64,000 nucleotides of DNA from Streptacidiphilus sp. 4-A2. Its GTDB lineage: Bacteria; Actinomycetota; Actinomycetes; Streptomycetales; Streptomycetaceae. Position numbers and translations under genes: made by a program. Positions 52,520-62,150 of the stretch are shown piece by piece. The stretch lies in the NCBI GenBank assembly GCA_014284505.1, contig JAAFYY010000001.1:7303845-7367844 (forward strand), written 5' to 3'. The notes beneath the pieces were generated by a model. That model saw only the letters and a program-made list of their open reading frames with translations. It did not search any database and had not been told where the DNA came from. The first letter of the stretch is position 1. Every line of letters begins with the position of its first letter.

Positions 52520-53660
52520 TCATTGATTTTCTTGCCCTTCTCGCCCTGCAAATGCCCTTGACGTAGCGATCACGGTGGCCAGCTTGGTTCTGCTGGTGAT
52601 CCAGTCGGTGCCGCCGTTTTCGATCTCCTGCTGGACAGCCTGGATCTTGGCTGGGTCGGGCTCGGCGGGACGGGCCAGGCTCGCGCGCATGAATTGCTTG
52701 AAGAGAGCGGGGAGCTGTTGTGGGTGGGTCGCGCCCTTCTCCTTGAGTGAGACGAGCGGGAGGAACCAGGTCTCGAAGGCTCTCGTGGTTTCCGCGCTGG
52801 CGCGGTATGTCTCGTAGACGGTCCGGAGGTCGGTCGTGTGGTCGTACGGCAGGTGACCGTGGAGGGCGTACTGCAACCGGGTGCCGTCGTATGTCCGGAA
52901 GTGTTGTCCGTGGGCTGCGATGTGGTTGGCGCGTTCTGGGTGATGGTCATCACGGCCACGTCGGCGTCGAGTCCTCGCGCGGTCGCTAGGACGGTGACGT
53001 GGAGGCCGACCCGGGGTCCAGGGCGAGGCCGGGGAGGCCGAGCGGGGCGAGTTCGATGCCGTGGTCGCGGGTCCGGGACAGAATCAGGCGGGCGGGCGTG
53101 TTGGCTGCGGTGTTCTGGAGGTGCTTGGGCTGCTGGCGGTGGCTGGCGTGGATGTCCGAGCGGTCCAGGACGGGGCGGTCCTTGGCGATGTGGGCGACGA
53201 GGTGCAGTCTGGTGCGGTCCTGGATGTTGGTGCTGCCGCAGGCGTTGCAGGGGTGGCCGCCGCTGCCGGTCATGTGGCCGCAGGCCCGGCAGGCGGGGAC
53301 GGTCTCGCGGCTGATGGTCAGGGCGCCGGTGCGCAGGTTGGCTTCGATCATCTCCATGGCCAGCTCGGCGACCTCGCCGGAGGTGTCGGTGACAATGCCT
53401 GCGGCCGGTGGCGGGTCGGGTGGGTACTTGGCGGCGATGAGGTCGGCTTCGAAGGCTTCACGGGTGAGCCTGGTGTCGTTGAGCTGGCGGTACCGGAGGT
53501 CTCCTGCCAGCGTCACGGTGTTCCACAGGTGCGGCGCGGTCGGTGCGCCGATGATGGCGTTCAGAGCTGCTGCGAGGCGGATGCCCACGGCTTTGCCCGG
53601 CTTTGCCTGGAAGGTGAAGGGCCCGTTCTGGACGGGGCCGTTGAGGAACAGGTGCCGCAC
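52520..53660 (-). CDS. Uncharacterised zinc-ribbon protein (possibly tRNA-ligase-like), frame broken
   Basis: GTG 53660 has an excellent AGGAGGTCTC site that overlaps the stop of the phosphatase gene. VRHLFLNGPVQNGPFTFQAKPGKAVGIRLAAALNAIIGAP, LAGDLRYRQLNDTRLTREAFEADLIAAKYPPDPP and EVAELAMEMIEANLRTGALTISRETVPACRACGHMTGSGGHPCNACGS (two CxxC pairs, a zinc ribbon) are seen, then HLQNTAANTPARLILSRTRDHGIELAPLGLPGLALDPG. Frame changes near 53010 and 52890 lead to YALHGHLPYDHTTDLRTVYETYRAS and the end. Related proteins are, as I recall, sometimes named class I tRNA ligase, but no HIGH motif is visible. Confidence 0.6.
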
Positions 53661-53668
53661 GAGACCTC

Positions 53669-54342
53669 CTAGATCGGCGGGATGACCGTCCCAGTTCGAG
53701 TGAAGCGCCCGTCTCGCAGGCTGTAGTGGAGGATCGCGGCGTTGGGCAGCTTGGCCTGCCTCTCCTCCGCGAGGACTTCGGGTAGGGGGCGGCTTTCGAG
53801 CAGCGAGCGCAGTGCCACCGTCGTGGTCTGGTGGGTGAAGGCGACGACCGTGCTGGTTGAGCGGAGTTCGCTCTGGGCCTGCGCGGCGAATGCGGCGGCC
53901 CGTCGGCGGACGCCCTCGGCGAGGGACTCGCCCGCGCCTGGGGCTGTCCACAGGTGCTTGCGCTCGCGGCGGACATCGGCCTGGTCCGGGTAGGTGGCGA
54001 ACAGTTCGCGCTTGGTCATGTAGGTGGCGTCCCCGTAGTGCTGTTCGTCCAGCAGGGCCGTCTGCTGGTGACGGCCGTTGGGGAGGTCGGGCAGCGCGAT
54101 CAGTGCGGTGTCGATCGCCCTGCGGTAGGTCGAGGTGTAGACGTGTGACTGGTCTCCCGCGAGAGCCGGTAGGAGGTCGGCGAGCCACTGGGCTTGGCGG
54201 TAGCCGCGCGGTGTCAGGCCGACCAGGTCGTGGGAAATCCAGTGGGCGGCGCTCCGCCGTAGGGGCGTGGGTCCTGGTAGAAGCCGTGGTACTTGGTGGC
54301 GTTCTCGACGGACTCGGCGTGGCGGATGATCAGCAGCGGCAT
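53669..54342 (-). CDS. Histidine-phosphatase (phosphoglycerate-mutase-like) protein, one frame change
   Basis: ATG 54342 starts MPLLIIRHAESVENATKYHGFYQDPRPYGG with the catalytic RHAE. A change near 54247 leads to LVGLTPRGYRQAQWLADLLPALAGDQSHVYTSTYRRAIDTA, where TSxxxRAIDTA is the second phosphatase box. It continues YMTKRELFATYPDQAD and STVVAFTHQTTTVALRSLLE with the second catalytic His (THQ). About 224 residues. It would remove a phosphate from a small molecule or protein. Part of a tightly packed four-gene cassette. Confidence 0.82.
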
Positions 54343-54353
54343 GGGCGTGGTCC

Positions 54354-55370
54354 CTAGCCGGCCAGGTTGGCGACGTAGGAGCCGCTGACGCTCCAGGGGG
54401 TCAGCTCGATGCCGAAGCCGCTGTGCTCGCCGTCCTGGGTGTGGACGAGCTTGCCGGACAGGTGGACCGTGTCGCCGCTTCGGAAGGCACCGGTGTAGGC
54501 GCCCAGGTAGGAGCGCATGTGGGTGATCCTGCGGGCGAAGGAGTCCGGCTCGTCGATGGTCGAGCTGAGGATGGTCTTGACCTTGATCCTGTAGACGGCC
54601 GGTGTGGTCAGTCCTTCGCTGTGGTCGGTGATCTTCGCGAGGAGCGAGACCTCACCGATCTCCTTGGAAGAGACCTGGGAGAAGGTCCGGTCGCGGTCGG
54701 CGCGGATGGGCTCACAGTTGATGTGCGCGCCGCTGCCTGCCGTCAGCCCTTGGAGCTTGCGCCGTTCCTGCCTGATGAGCGCGTCGAACGAGCACCCCTC
54801 CATGTACTTGGCCCGGCGGATGTACAGGCGGGTGAGATCGTCGCCCTCGTAGGGCCTGATCAACTCGGTTTGCTGGAAGAGGTCTTGTGCGGCCTGGTAG
54901 CCCTGCGGGCCGTAGCAGACGAGGTCGATGTCGGAGCGCTCGTTGTAGCAGCCCACGAGGAACGAGCCGGTGACGCCGATGAGCCCCTGCGCCTCGTTGG
55001 CCATGACCCACTCGGTGATCGACAGGAGGTCGTGGCCCGCCGGGTTGTCGGCCACCAGGCCGGGTTCGGCGTGGATCGCGGTCAGGGCCTGGCGGCAGGA
55101 GTAGTGGACTGCGATGTCCTCGCGCGGGATGCCGGTGATGACGCACCCGAGGGTGTCGGAGTACACGTAGCACTCGGGCCTGCCGGCCAGGATGCCGAAG
55201 GACTTCGACACGACGCTGTTCTGCCGGTAGGTCTGGCCGAACAGCCTGCGGTCGCCCTTCTCGTCGGGGTGGTACTTCACGTAGCCCAGATAGTGGCTGC
55301 CGGGGTGGCTGTCGCCGATGACCTTGAACACGACGCCGTGGTGGTCCATCAGGTAGTCGCGGTCCCGCAC
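54354..55370 (-). CDS. Nucleotidyltransferase-domain protein
   Basis: About 338 residues; GTG 55370 is used because it lies just after the upstream stop. DYLMDHHGVVFKVIGDSHPGSHYLGYVKYHPDEKGDRRLFG begins the chain. GLIGVTGSFLVGCYNERSDIDLVCYG is the nucleotidyltransferase core (GSxxxGxxxxxSDID). IRRAKYMEGCSFDALIRQERRKLQG follows, and the C-terminus resembles a small beta domain (VYRIKVKTILSS, GFGIELTPWSV). It could add a nucleotide to a small molecule or RNA. Intact reading frame. Confidence 0.75.
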   Translation of the reverse strand: MRDRDYLMDHHGVVFKVIGDSHPGSHYLGYVKYHPDEKGDRRLFGQTYRQNSVVSKSFGILAGRPECYVYSDTLGCVITGIPREDIAVHYSCRQALTAIHAEPGLVADNPAGHDLLSITEWVMANEAQGLIGVTGSFLVGCYNERSDIDLVCYGPQGYQAAQDLFQQTELIRPYEGDDLTRLYIRRAKYMEGCSFDALIRQERRKLQGLTAGSGAHINCEPIRADRDRTFSQVSSKEIGEVSLLAKITDHSEGLTTPAVYRIKVKTILSSTIDEPDSFARRITHMRSYLGAYTGAFRSGDTVHLSGKLVHTQDGEHSGFGIELTPWSVSGSYVANLAG

Positions 55371-55383
55371 GGCGGGGATGGGG

Positions 55384-56286
55384 CTACCGGTGATCGGCGG
55401 TGAACTGTTCCAGCGTGGGGAAGGCTCCGGTGTCGATCGTGCCGGACGATTCATACTGATCAAGTCCCATCGTGAAAAGGGCTCGGCGGTACTGCCACTT
55501 GATGTGCTTGTCAGGCCGGGCAGGCTCGGCCGGGCGCATCAACGCGAGGAAGAAGAAGCACTTGACCAGCAGGAACTCGCCCAGGTATCCGCTCACGCGG
55601 GGGACAGCGAGTGCGGTGGTGGTCGTGTCGAGCGCGGAGACGTAGGCGGTGCGCTGCTCGGGGGTGATGCGGTATCCCTTGTTGCCGCCCTTGAAGGCCA
55701 CGATGTCGAGCGCGGGGTAGACGTCGTAGCCCAGCGGGACGGGCCCGTGGTGCTGCCAGTCGATGACACCGGCCGGCAGGACGTTGGGCAGGCCGTAGTC
55801 CAGGTGCCCGTGGACCGTCGGGAGCTGTGCCAGCCCGTCCAGGGCCCGGTCGACGGCGTCGTGGACTCGTGCGGAGTCGAAGTCCGGGTTCTCCTTGAAG
55901 ACGTCTTTGGCGAAGGCGGCCCGTTCGAACCAGGGCGAGGCGGGCAGGGGATGCCTCGCCTCGGCCAGGAGCAGTTCGGAGGCGACGGACGCCGCCTGGC
56001 TGATCACCTCGTCGCTGACCCGTCCGTAGCGCTGTGCGTCGGCCAGGGCGTGATCGTGAAGCGAGGCGTCGCCCAGGGAGCGCTCCGTGACGTAGAAGCT
56101 CCCGTTCTCTGTTCCGCTGTCGATGATCTCCGGGACCGGATAGCCGAGATTAGCGACGAGCCGCTGGAACTCGCCTTCCTGCCGCAGGTCCTCGCCGCCG
56201 GTCCGTTTGTAGAGCAAGCCGTCCGTTGACCGCCACACCGCGCCTTGCGTGGCAGTTCTGTCCTTCACGAATGCCCAGTCGCCCAT
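55384..56286 (-). CDS. Aminoglycoside-phosphotransferase-like kinase
   Basis: About 300 residues. ATG 56286 is preferred, with AAGGATGG upstream; ATG 56325 is possible. MGDWAFVKDRTATQGAVWRSTDGLLYKRTGGEDLRQEGEFQRLVANL is the nucleotide-binding lobe (Lys in LYKRT). LPTVHGHLDYGLPNVLPAGVIDWQHHGPVPLGYDV holds the catalytic HxDxxxxN and the metal-binding IDW of the APH/choline-kinase fold. It would phosphorylate a small molecule. First gene of the four-gene cassette. Confidence 0.83.
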   Translation of the reverse strand: MGDWAFVKDRTATQGAVWRSTDGLLYKRTGGEDLRQEGEFQRLVANLGYPVPEIIDSGTENGSFYVTERSLGDASLHDHALADAQRYGRVSDEVISQAASVASELLLAEARHPLPASPWFERAAFAKDVFKENPDFDSARVHDAVDRALDGLAQLPTVHGHLDYGLPNVLPAGVIDWQHHGPVPLGYDVYPALDIVAFKGGNKGYRITPEQRTAYVSALDTTTTALAVPRVSGYLGEFLLVKCFFFLALMRPAEPARPDKHIKWQYRRALFTMGLDQYESSGTIDTGAFPTLEQFTADHR

Positions 56287-56358
56287 CTGTCCATCCTTGT
56301 GCAGATCTGAGTCCAGGTAGAGCATGCGCGGCTGATCTGAAACAGCCGTGATGGAGCG

Positions 56359-56547
56359 TCAGGGGCTCTGGGCCGGATGATCGAGTGCGGTCGCCGGAGT
56401 AGGGCCGACTGGGAGCTTGGTAGGTGAATACGGGTCGGGCGTACGGGCGGTCAGCGCGAGCAGTGCCAGGGCCACAGCCGAGAATGCGGTCCAGGCCGTG
56501 CCCAAGGCCACGCTGACGGGGTCAGGGGCTGCGTGCCGTCCGTTCAC
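56359..56547 (-). CDS. Small single-span membrane protein
   Basis: 62 residues from ATG 56547, overlapping the stop of the gene upstream (ATGA at 56544-56547). One hydrophobic helix (VALGTAWTAFSAVALALLALTA) and a Pro/Thr tail. No family recognised. Coupled to the 94-residue protein before it. Confidence 0.6.
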   Translation of the reverse strand: MNGRHAAPDPVSVALGTAWTAFSAVALALLALTARTPDPYSPTKLPVGPTPATALDHPAQSP

Positions 56548-56828
56548 CTGCCGGACTCCCGACGCTGGGCGATCGCCTGGTCCAACTGGATCCGGAACAG
56601 CTCGACTTGTCCGGGAGTCAGGATGAGGAGCGCCTCAAGGGCTGTGCCGTCCGAGTAGTGGATCTCCACGGGCAGGGCTGCCTGCTCGGCACGGGAGTCG
56701 TACCTCACGTCTCGCCGCTGAGGTGTCACATGCGTGACCCGCAGGACCTGCGGACTTGGCGTGCCGCACGCCGTCAGCGGGATCGGAGCTGACTCGGCGA
56801 CGGTGCGCCGACGGTCGGCAGGGGTCAT
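56544..56828 (-). CDS. Small uncharacterised protein
   Basis: 94 residues from ATG 56828. VLRVTHVTPQRRDVRYDSRAEQAALPVEIHYSDGTALEALLILTPGQVELFRIQLDQAIAQRRESGR has regular alpha/beta alternation. Proteins of this size with a TPGQVELFRIQLDQAI helix are common on streptomycete mobile elements, but no function is known to me. Confidence 0.6.
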   Translation of the reverse strand: MTPADRRRTVAESAPIPLTACGTPSPQVLRVTHVTPQRRDVRYDSRAEQAALPVEIHYSDGTALEALLILTPGQVELFRIQLDQAIAQRRESGR

Positions 56829-57050
56829 CGCTGGAACCCCCGTCCGGGAGGTCTACCCAGGTTCCACGCCGCGCCACCAAGGACAGGGCGACGTGGTCAT
56901 CGACGGGTACTCCCGGTTGCCGTACCGGGGGCGCAGGACCTGCTGGCCTCCACGGATGTCCGTGACGACCAACTGGCTACCGTGGTGGTTCTGGCCGAGG
57001 TCACCGATCTGCGGTCCGTCGGGTGCTTGCGCGGGGATAGCTGGGGACAA
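56825..57050 (-). CDS. Possible small protein, frame broken, start uncertain
   Basis: DLGQNHHGSQLVVTDIRGGQQVLRPRYGNREYP in one frame and VDDHVALSLVARRGTWVDLPDGG in the next make a plausible chain of about 70 residues if a base is restored near 56899. A further base would end it at the ATGA of the next gene. The start is not clear. Included because the joined sequence looks protein-like and the spacing suits the operon. Confidence 0.4.
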
Positions 57051-57261
57051 GGCGCTTCTCCTGGTGGAGGTGGGGGCACTGGTTCCGGTGCGGACACCTC
57101 TGAATCCCGGGGAGAGCCTGCGGTGGTGTCCGGTGACTACTGAACGCCCAGATGCTCAGTACCGGAACGTTTCTAGGGGGTTTCTCCCGGTGGAGCAGCA
57201 GATCAGGCTGCCGGTGGGCTGGGTACGCTCCGAGGTAGGGTCACAGGGAGACGGGGACGCC
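57051..57261. promoter_or_regulatory. Divergent promoter region before the XRE regulator
   Basis: About 210 bp between minus-strand small genes and the plus-strand regulator. Two CAGTACCGG/GGTGTCCGG-type short repeats are visible, but no operator could be fixed. Confidence 0.35.
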
Positions 57262-58603
57262 ATGTCTGACACCGCAGCGCATCCACTGACGTACTTACGC
57301 CAGAGCTATGGCTGGGGCCGGTCGAGTTCGCGCGCTTGCTGAACGAGCTTGCCGCCGTCCGGAAGCTGAACATCGCCTGCAACCGCTCCACTGTGTGGAA
57401 GTGGGAGCACGGCCAGGTCCCCGACGAGCCGACGCAAGCTCTCATCGCTGACCTCATCGGCCTCCTGGACCATCAATGGCGTTACGAGGAATGGCCGTTG
57501 TGGCTGCCGGTGTGGGAGGTGCTGGGTCTGCGGGCATCCTGGGATACCCCGGGTACCGTGGATGCATTGGCACACCTGAACGGGAGTGGGCTCATGGACC
57601 GTCGAGGATTCGTCACGATCACTGGGGCTGCCCTGGTGGCCCTTGCCGCAAGCTGGGCTGACGCGCCGTCCGCCTTCGCCTCCGCCCTGGACGGCGACCG
57701 CGTGACCGACGCGATGGTCACCACCATCGAGCAGCGCGTGGACACCCTGCGCTCCCTGGATGACCAGATGGGCGGCGCTCGCCTGCTGGAGCAGGCCCGG
57801 GGTGACCTCTCGCTGATCACCGGGCTTCTCCAGGGCGGCCGGTACACCGAGCAGGTCGGCGGCCGACTGCATGCCGTGGCTGCCCGGGTCTGCTACCTGA
57901 CCGGATGGATGGCCTTCGACACCGGTCTGCACTCCGCCGGGCAGCAGTACTACGTCGGCGCCCTGCGCGCCTCGCGCACAGCCGGTGACGGGGCTTTCGG
58001 AGCGTTCATCCTCGCTGAGATGGGCATCCACGTGGCCGAGGCCGGTCACCCCGCGACCGCGTCCACCTGATCACCACCGCGATCGACAACGCACCCAAGT
58101 CCCTCGCCCCGGCTGTCGGTTCCTTCCTGCACGTCCACCAGGCAGTTGCCCTCGCCAGTGAGGGCCGCCACGAGCGGGCCGGGGCCTCCTTCAACCGCGC
58201 GGTGACCCTCTGGGACCGGCACCAGACCACCAACGAGGACCGGCCCGACTGGCTCGGTTGGTACGGCCCGGCCCAGATGGCCTCCAGCGAAGGCAAGCTC
58301 CTCCTCGCCTCCGGCCAGTACGACAAAGCCACAGCCGCCCTGGAGGACTCGGTCAACCAGGCCGTACCCCGCGACGCCGCTGTCCGGTCCGCCCGCCTGG
58401 CCGAAGCACGCCTGCTCGGCAAGGACCTCGACGGCGCCCTGGACGCCGCCAACCAGGGAGCTGACCTCCTGGAGAGCCGCGTCTCCTCCGCCCGCGCGAC
58501 CAGCCGCCTTCAGGAGTTCAGCGCCAAGCTCAGCCCCTACCGGCGCGAGGCCCGGGTGGCCGAATTCCGCGACCGTCTCAGCGCCCTGCCAACCCCGGCA
58601 TAA
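57262..58603 (+). CDS. XRE-family regulator with TPR domain, frame broken
   Basis: ATG 57262 (AGGGAG upstream) starts MSDTAAHPLTYLRQSYGWG; a change near 57318 leads to VEFARLLNELAAVRKLNIACNRSTVWKWEHGQVPDEPTQALIADLIGL, a degenerate helix-turn-helix. DRRGFVTITGAALVALAASWA is the usual hydrophobic linker. TPR-like repeats follow (LLEQARGDLSLITGLLQGGRYTEQVGGRLHAVAARVCYL), and after a change near 58065 the tail DRHQTTNEDRPDWLGWYGPAQMASSEGKLLLASGQYDKATAALEDSV. About 447 residues. Streptomycetes have many such regulators on accessory elements. Confidence 0.82.
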
Positions 58604-58643
58604 CGGAAAGTCACGCCGCCTCTGTGTGTGGGATCGTAGAACA

Positions 58644-59483
58644 GTGAGCGGAGAGCGGCACCACTTCATCCAGGCGTCCCTCCTCGGCGCGTTCGGGTCA
58701 ACCCCGCCCGGCAAGAGGCAGCGCGACGCCGACATCGCTCTACGTCGGAAGGGCAGCACGACCACTGAGAGCAGTACCCCGGATGATGTGGGCTGGATCG
58801 ACCGGCTCTACCGGCTCCAGAATCCTGGCCCCGGCGTAGACCCAGACGAGGTGGACAAGCTCTGGGAGCCGGTGGAGAACGGCTATCGCGCCGCAACAGA
58901 CCATCTGGAGAATCGCTCTGTGAACGCCGCCGACATCGACTGGCTGATCCAGTACATCTGTGCGGCCGGTGTCCGCGGGCCCGGCTTCGGCGACGCGGTC
59001 AACCGGTGGCGGGCAGAGGCCGGCGGCACGCCACTGACCGGCGACGACATCCAGATCGCCCGCAGGCTGTCCCTGAACACTAGCCTGGCTCCGATCAAGC
59101 AGTGGCGCTGGCGGATCGCCCACAGCCGACCGGCCGACCCTCGGTTCATCATCAGCGATCTGGGATGGGTGTACATCGGTCAGCAGGGGATATCCGGGCG
59201 CAGCCTGCACATTCCGCTCACTGCCCGCCTGACCGCGCTGGCATGGATTGATTCGGCGAACCCCGGCAAAGTTGATCACCAAGACATGCGTCCGGGAGTC
59301 ATCCGTTGGCTCAACGCAGCGTCCTGGGAAGAGACCCCCGAGTTCGTGGTCGGACACCCCGACGACAAGGCGCTGCTTGAGCGGATGACCACTGCGGCGG
59401 ACGTTGACAAATGGGGTGCTTTGACCCGTGGTGCCTACTACGGCTACGAGGCGCGTCGCCCCGGCATGTTCGCCGACCTGTGA
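58644..59483 (+). CDS. DUF4238-like protein
   Basis: About 279 residues from GTG 58644 (VSGERHHFIQASLLGAFGSTPPGKRQRDADIALRRKG). The HHFIQASLLGAF start and the later RFIISDLGWVYIG and LTARLTALAW blocks fit the DUF4238 pattern (HHxxPxxLLxxF...). It is a soluble protein that may be a nuclease-like or defence-associated protein; activity is unknown. Reading frame intact. Confidence 0.7.
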   Translation: MSGERHHFIQASLLGAFGSTPPGKRQRDADIALRRKGSTTTESSTPDDVGWIDRLYRLQNPGPGVDPDEVDKLWEPVENGYRAATDHLENRSVNAADIDWLIQYICAAGVRGPGFGDAVNRWRAEAGGTPLTGDDIQIARRLSLNTSLAPIKQWRWRIAHSRPADPRFIISDLGWVYIGQQGISGRSLHIPLTARLTALAWIDSANPGKVDHQDMRPGVIRWLNAASWEETPEFVVGHPDDKALLERMTTAADVDKWGALTRGAYYGYEARRPGMFADL

Positions 59484-59775
59484 GCTGCTGGCGACGACAT
59501 CGGCGCCGGTGGGAGCGTCACTGATTGGAACCGCTTGACCGCTGGTCTCTTCCGTCTGCTGCTCGTCAGCCGTGGCGAATTCGCGATAGTTGAATACGCG
59601 ACTCCACCAGCCTCATGGAACGGGCCGCTGGTGGAGGAGGGAGACCACCCAAATTGCCTTCGGCTGCCTGCGGTGTCCCGTAGAGTCCACGCATGCTTCT
59701 CGCGCTGCCGTACGGCTATCCGGCCCAGTGGGGTGATCTCGGGGATGGATCACTGGCGTCTCGACCGCTCTGGCC
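59484..59775. other. Intergenic region, no gene seen
   Basis: About 290 bp with no supported gene. The end may contain the true 5' part of the next gene, because ITGVSTALALVTYIGL can be read just before 59776. Confidence 0.35.
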
Positions 59776-60408
59776 TTGGTGACTTACATCGGCCTGCGAC
59801 TCCAGCGCAAGGAATTGAGTCGACAGCAGGGCGAGTTGGAGACACAGCAAGAGCAGATCAACGAGCAGCGTGAGCTGACTCGGCAACAGACCGCCTGGAT
59901 CACCGCGCAGCTCAGTGCACAACGGAAGGCGCAGGCCCGACGAATAGAAGCTGAGGGGAAGTCGGATACCTTCGAGCTGGCGGAACTTGGCCTGGGGAAC
60001 TACCAGTATGTCCGGGTGATCAATAAGTCCGACCGTCCGATCTACAACATCTCTTGTATCTGGTCCGCAGGGGACGCGATCGAGAGGCCATATCTCACGG
60101 GCCAGGTATCTACCCCGTAACGAACATGGACCGCCCGCGCATCGGGGTGCTTGGCGGGATGCCGCGTCCAATGCTTCGCCCGAACGAGCAGCCACTCGAC
60201 TTCGTGTTCAACCGTCAGCCGGTGCGCTTGGAGGACTACCGCTTCTTGGTCAACCTTCACCGATGACGAGAGCGTTGTATGGCAGCTCGACCCGCAGCAG
60301 CGCCTCACGGAAATCCTTCCCGTCCCTGCGTCGGTGCCGGAACCGGAGGTCTCCGTCAAGCCAACGAGACGCTGGCGAGACCGACTGCTCTCCTGGCGAG
60401 ACCGCTGA
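59776..60408 (+). CDS. Membrane-anchored coiled-coil protein, frame broken
   Basis: The frame from GTG 59776 gives VTYIGLRLQRKELSRQQGELETQQEQINEQRELTRQQTAWITAQLSAQRKAQARRIEAEGK, the end of a membrane helix then a Gln/Glu-rich coiled coil, and FELAELGLGNYQYVRVINKSDRPIYNISCIW. Changes near 60105 and 60262 lead to LDFVFNRQPVRLEDYRFLVNL and DDESVVWQLDPQQRLTEIL, ending RRWRDRLLSWRDR. The start is probably a little upstream. About 215 residues. Common in streptomycetes; function unknown. Confidence 0.6.
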
Positions 60409-60464
60409 GAGCCGTCCTCCCTCAGCGGCGAGTAGGTGCACACGCTGTGGGAGGACCTTTGGAG

Positions 60465-62150
60465 TTATCGTTTGGGGCGTGTTTCAAGGCGTGTGGCCTG
60501 CCGGGGTTGGCTTGTTGCGCCGGGTATCTGCGGGGTGGTGTTCAAGCTGGGGTGATGGCTGGCGCGTCGCGTAGCGGCTTGGGTGCGTCGGTGTTGAAGT
60601 TCGGCTTGCTGGTCGTGCAGTCGCCATAGGAGGAGGGCGGCGGGGTTGTCGGCGTCGGTGAGTTCCCTCTTGTCCTCCTCGGCGCTGGCGAGCGCTGGGG
60701 GTTTGTGGGTGGTGGTTTGGGTGCGTTGGAGGGTGGTGGCCAGGGCGGGCCAGGTGGGGTCGGCGGTGATGCGGTCGGCTGCCCGGGGCAGTACGGTGCG
60801 GATGTATTTCTCCCAGCGGCTGGTGATGTGTGAGTCGGGAGTCTGAGCAGCGAGGCGGGCGAGTGGTTCGGCGGCGGTGTGCTGGTAGGCGGCGCGTAGG
60901 TGGGTGAGGGTTTGCTGGGCGGCTTGGGCCTGTTGCTGGTGGTGTCGGGCTTGTGCCAGGGCGATGGCTACGACGGCGGCGATGGCGGCGCAGAGTAGCC
61001 AGGCTGCGGCGCCGCCGGAGGTTGTGGTGCGGGTGAGTTGGTAGGCGAGGTCGCGTAGGGCGTGGCCGGCCTGGTGGTCGGCTTCCTTGCGGGTTCGGGT
61101 GGCGCGTTCGAAGGCGATGGCGGCCTGGCGTAGTTCTGCGCGGCCGGTGGTGGGTGCGGTTTGGGCGGCGGCGTCGAGGAGGGTGCCGACGGCGTGGATG
61201 TGGTCGGCAGCCTGCTGGTCGTCGGCGTGGGCGAGGACTCGGGGGAATTGGTCGAGGGCGCGGGCGGCGTGCCGCCAGGGGTCGCCCGGTTGGTAGCCGG
61301 TGGTGAAGTGTTCGGCGGCCTTGAGTCGGGTGAGGAGCTTGGGGAGGGAGAGGTCGGGTGCCAGTCGGCTGCCGGAGAACCACACCGGTTCGTCGCCGTC
61401 GGCGGGTTGGTGGGCGAAGGTGATGCCGCGGATGTCACCGGAGGGCTTGTGGCGGACGTCGGCTATGACGCCGTGCTCGGCGAGGTGGGTCACCAGTTCG
61501 GTCACGGTGGATGAGGCGGCGAGGGCTTCGCGGACGGTGGTGCGCAGGCGGATGCTCTCGGCGGGCTGGGCCTGGCGTCGGGCCTTGAAGTGCTCTCGGT
61601 GGCCGGCGAGCTTGGCGGCGGTGCCGTCGCCGGGCTTGAGTTGGCGCAGGCCGAAATCGGCTTCGATGCGGTCGACCTCGCGGCGCATGGCTTTGATATA
61701 GCGGCCGGGCAGGTCGGGGGCGGCGGCCGTCCCTGGGCGGATCATGGTGACGAGCAGGTGGATGTGGTCGTCGGCGTGGCGGACGGCGATCCACCGGCAG
61801 CCCTGGTCGTCGCCTTCGGTCAGGAGCCCTGCGGCGGTCAGGACGCGGCGGGCGGCGGTGGCCCATTCGGTGTCGGTCAGGTGCCGGTCTTCGGGTGCTG
61901 CGCGCAGGGGGATGTGGAGGTACTTGACCTCGGGGCGGTGTTCGGGGCGCAGGGCTTTGAGGGGGATGTCGAGGCGGGCGGCGAGTTTGCCGACGGTGTG
62001 CTGGTCGGGCTGGCGTCCGGGGTCGGGGGCATGGGTGTTCCAGGCGGCGACCAAGTGGGGGTTGGTGTGTTCGTTGCTTCGGCCGGGGCCGAAGAGGTAG
62101 GCGACGGTCTTGTAGGCGTAGTCGCGGACCTGGATGGGCTTGACGATCAT
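60465..62150 (-). CDS. Relaxase/mobilisation nuclease (MobA/VirD2-like)
   Basis: 561 residues from ATG 62150. MIVKPIQVRDYAYKTVAYLFGPGRSNEHTNPHLVAAW begins the relaxase fold (an early Tyr is the usual nick residue). CRWIAVRHADDHIHLLVTMIRPG has the HxDxHxH-type metal motif. The middle (VREALAASSTVTELVTHLAEHGV) is typical of actinobacterial relaxases. A membrane helix (AAAWLLCAAIAAVVAIALAQA) and a coiled coil follow. It would nick an origin of transfer. Intact, and immediately after the MobC-like gene. Confidence 0.87.
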   Translation of the reverse strand: MIVKPIQVRDYAYKTVAYLFGPGRSNEHTNPHLVAAWNTHAPDPGRQPDQHTVGKLAARLDIPLKALRPEHRPEVKYLHIPLRAAPEDRHLTDTEWATAARRVLTAAGLLTEGDDQGCRWIAVRHADDHIHLLVTMIRPGTAAAPDLPGRYIKAMRREVDRIEADFGLRQLKPGDGTAAKLAGHREHFKARRQAQPAESIRLRTTVREALAASSTVTELVTHLAEHGVIADVRHKPSGDIRGITFAHQPADGDEPVWFSGSRLAPDLSLPKLLTRLKAAEHFTTGYQPGDPWRHAARALDQFPRVLAHADDQQAADHIHAVGTLLDAAAQTAPTTGRAELRQAAIAFERATRTRKEADHQAGHALRDLAYQLTRTTTSGGAAAWLLCAAIAAVVAIALAQARHHQQQAQAAQQTLTHLRAAYQHTAAEPLARLAAQTPDSHITSRWEKYIRTVLPRAADRITADPTWPALATTLQRTQTTTHKPPALASAEEDKRELTDADNPAALLLWRLHDQQAELQHRRTQAATRRASHHPSLNTTPQIPGATSQPRQATRLETRPKR

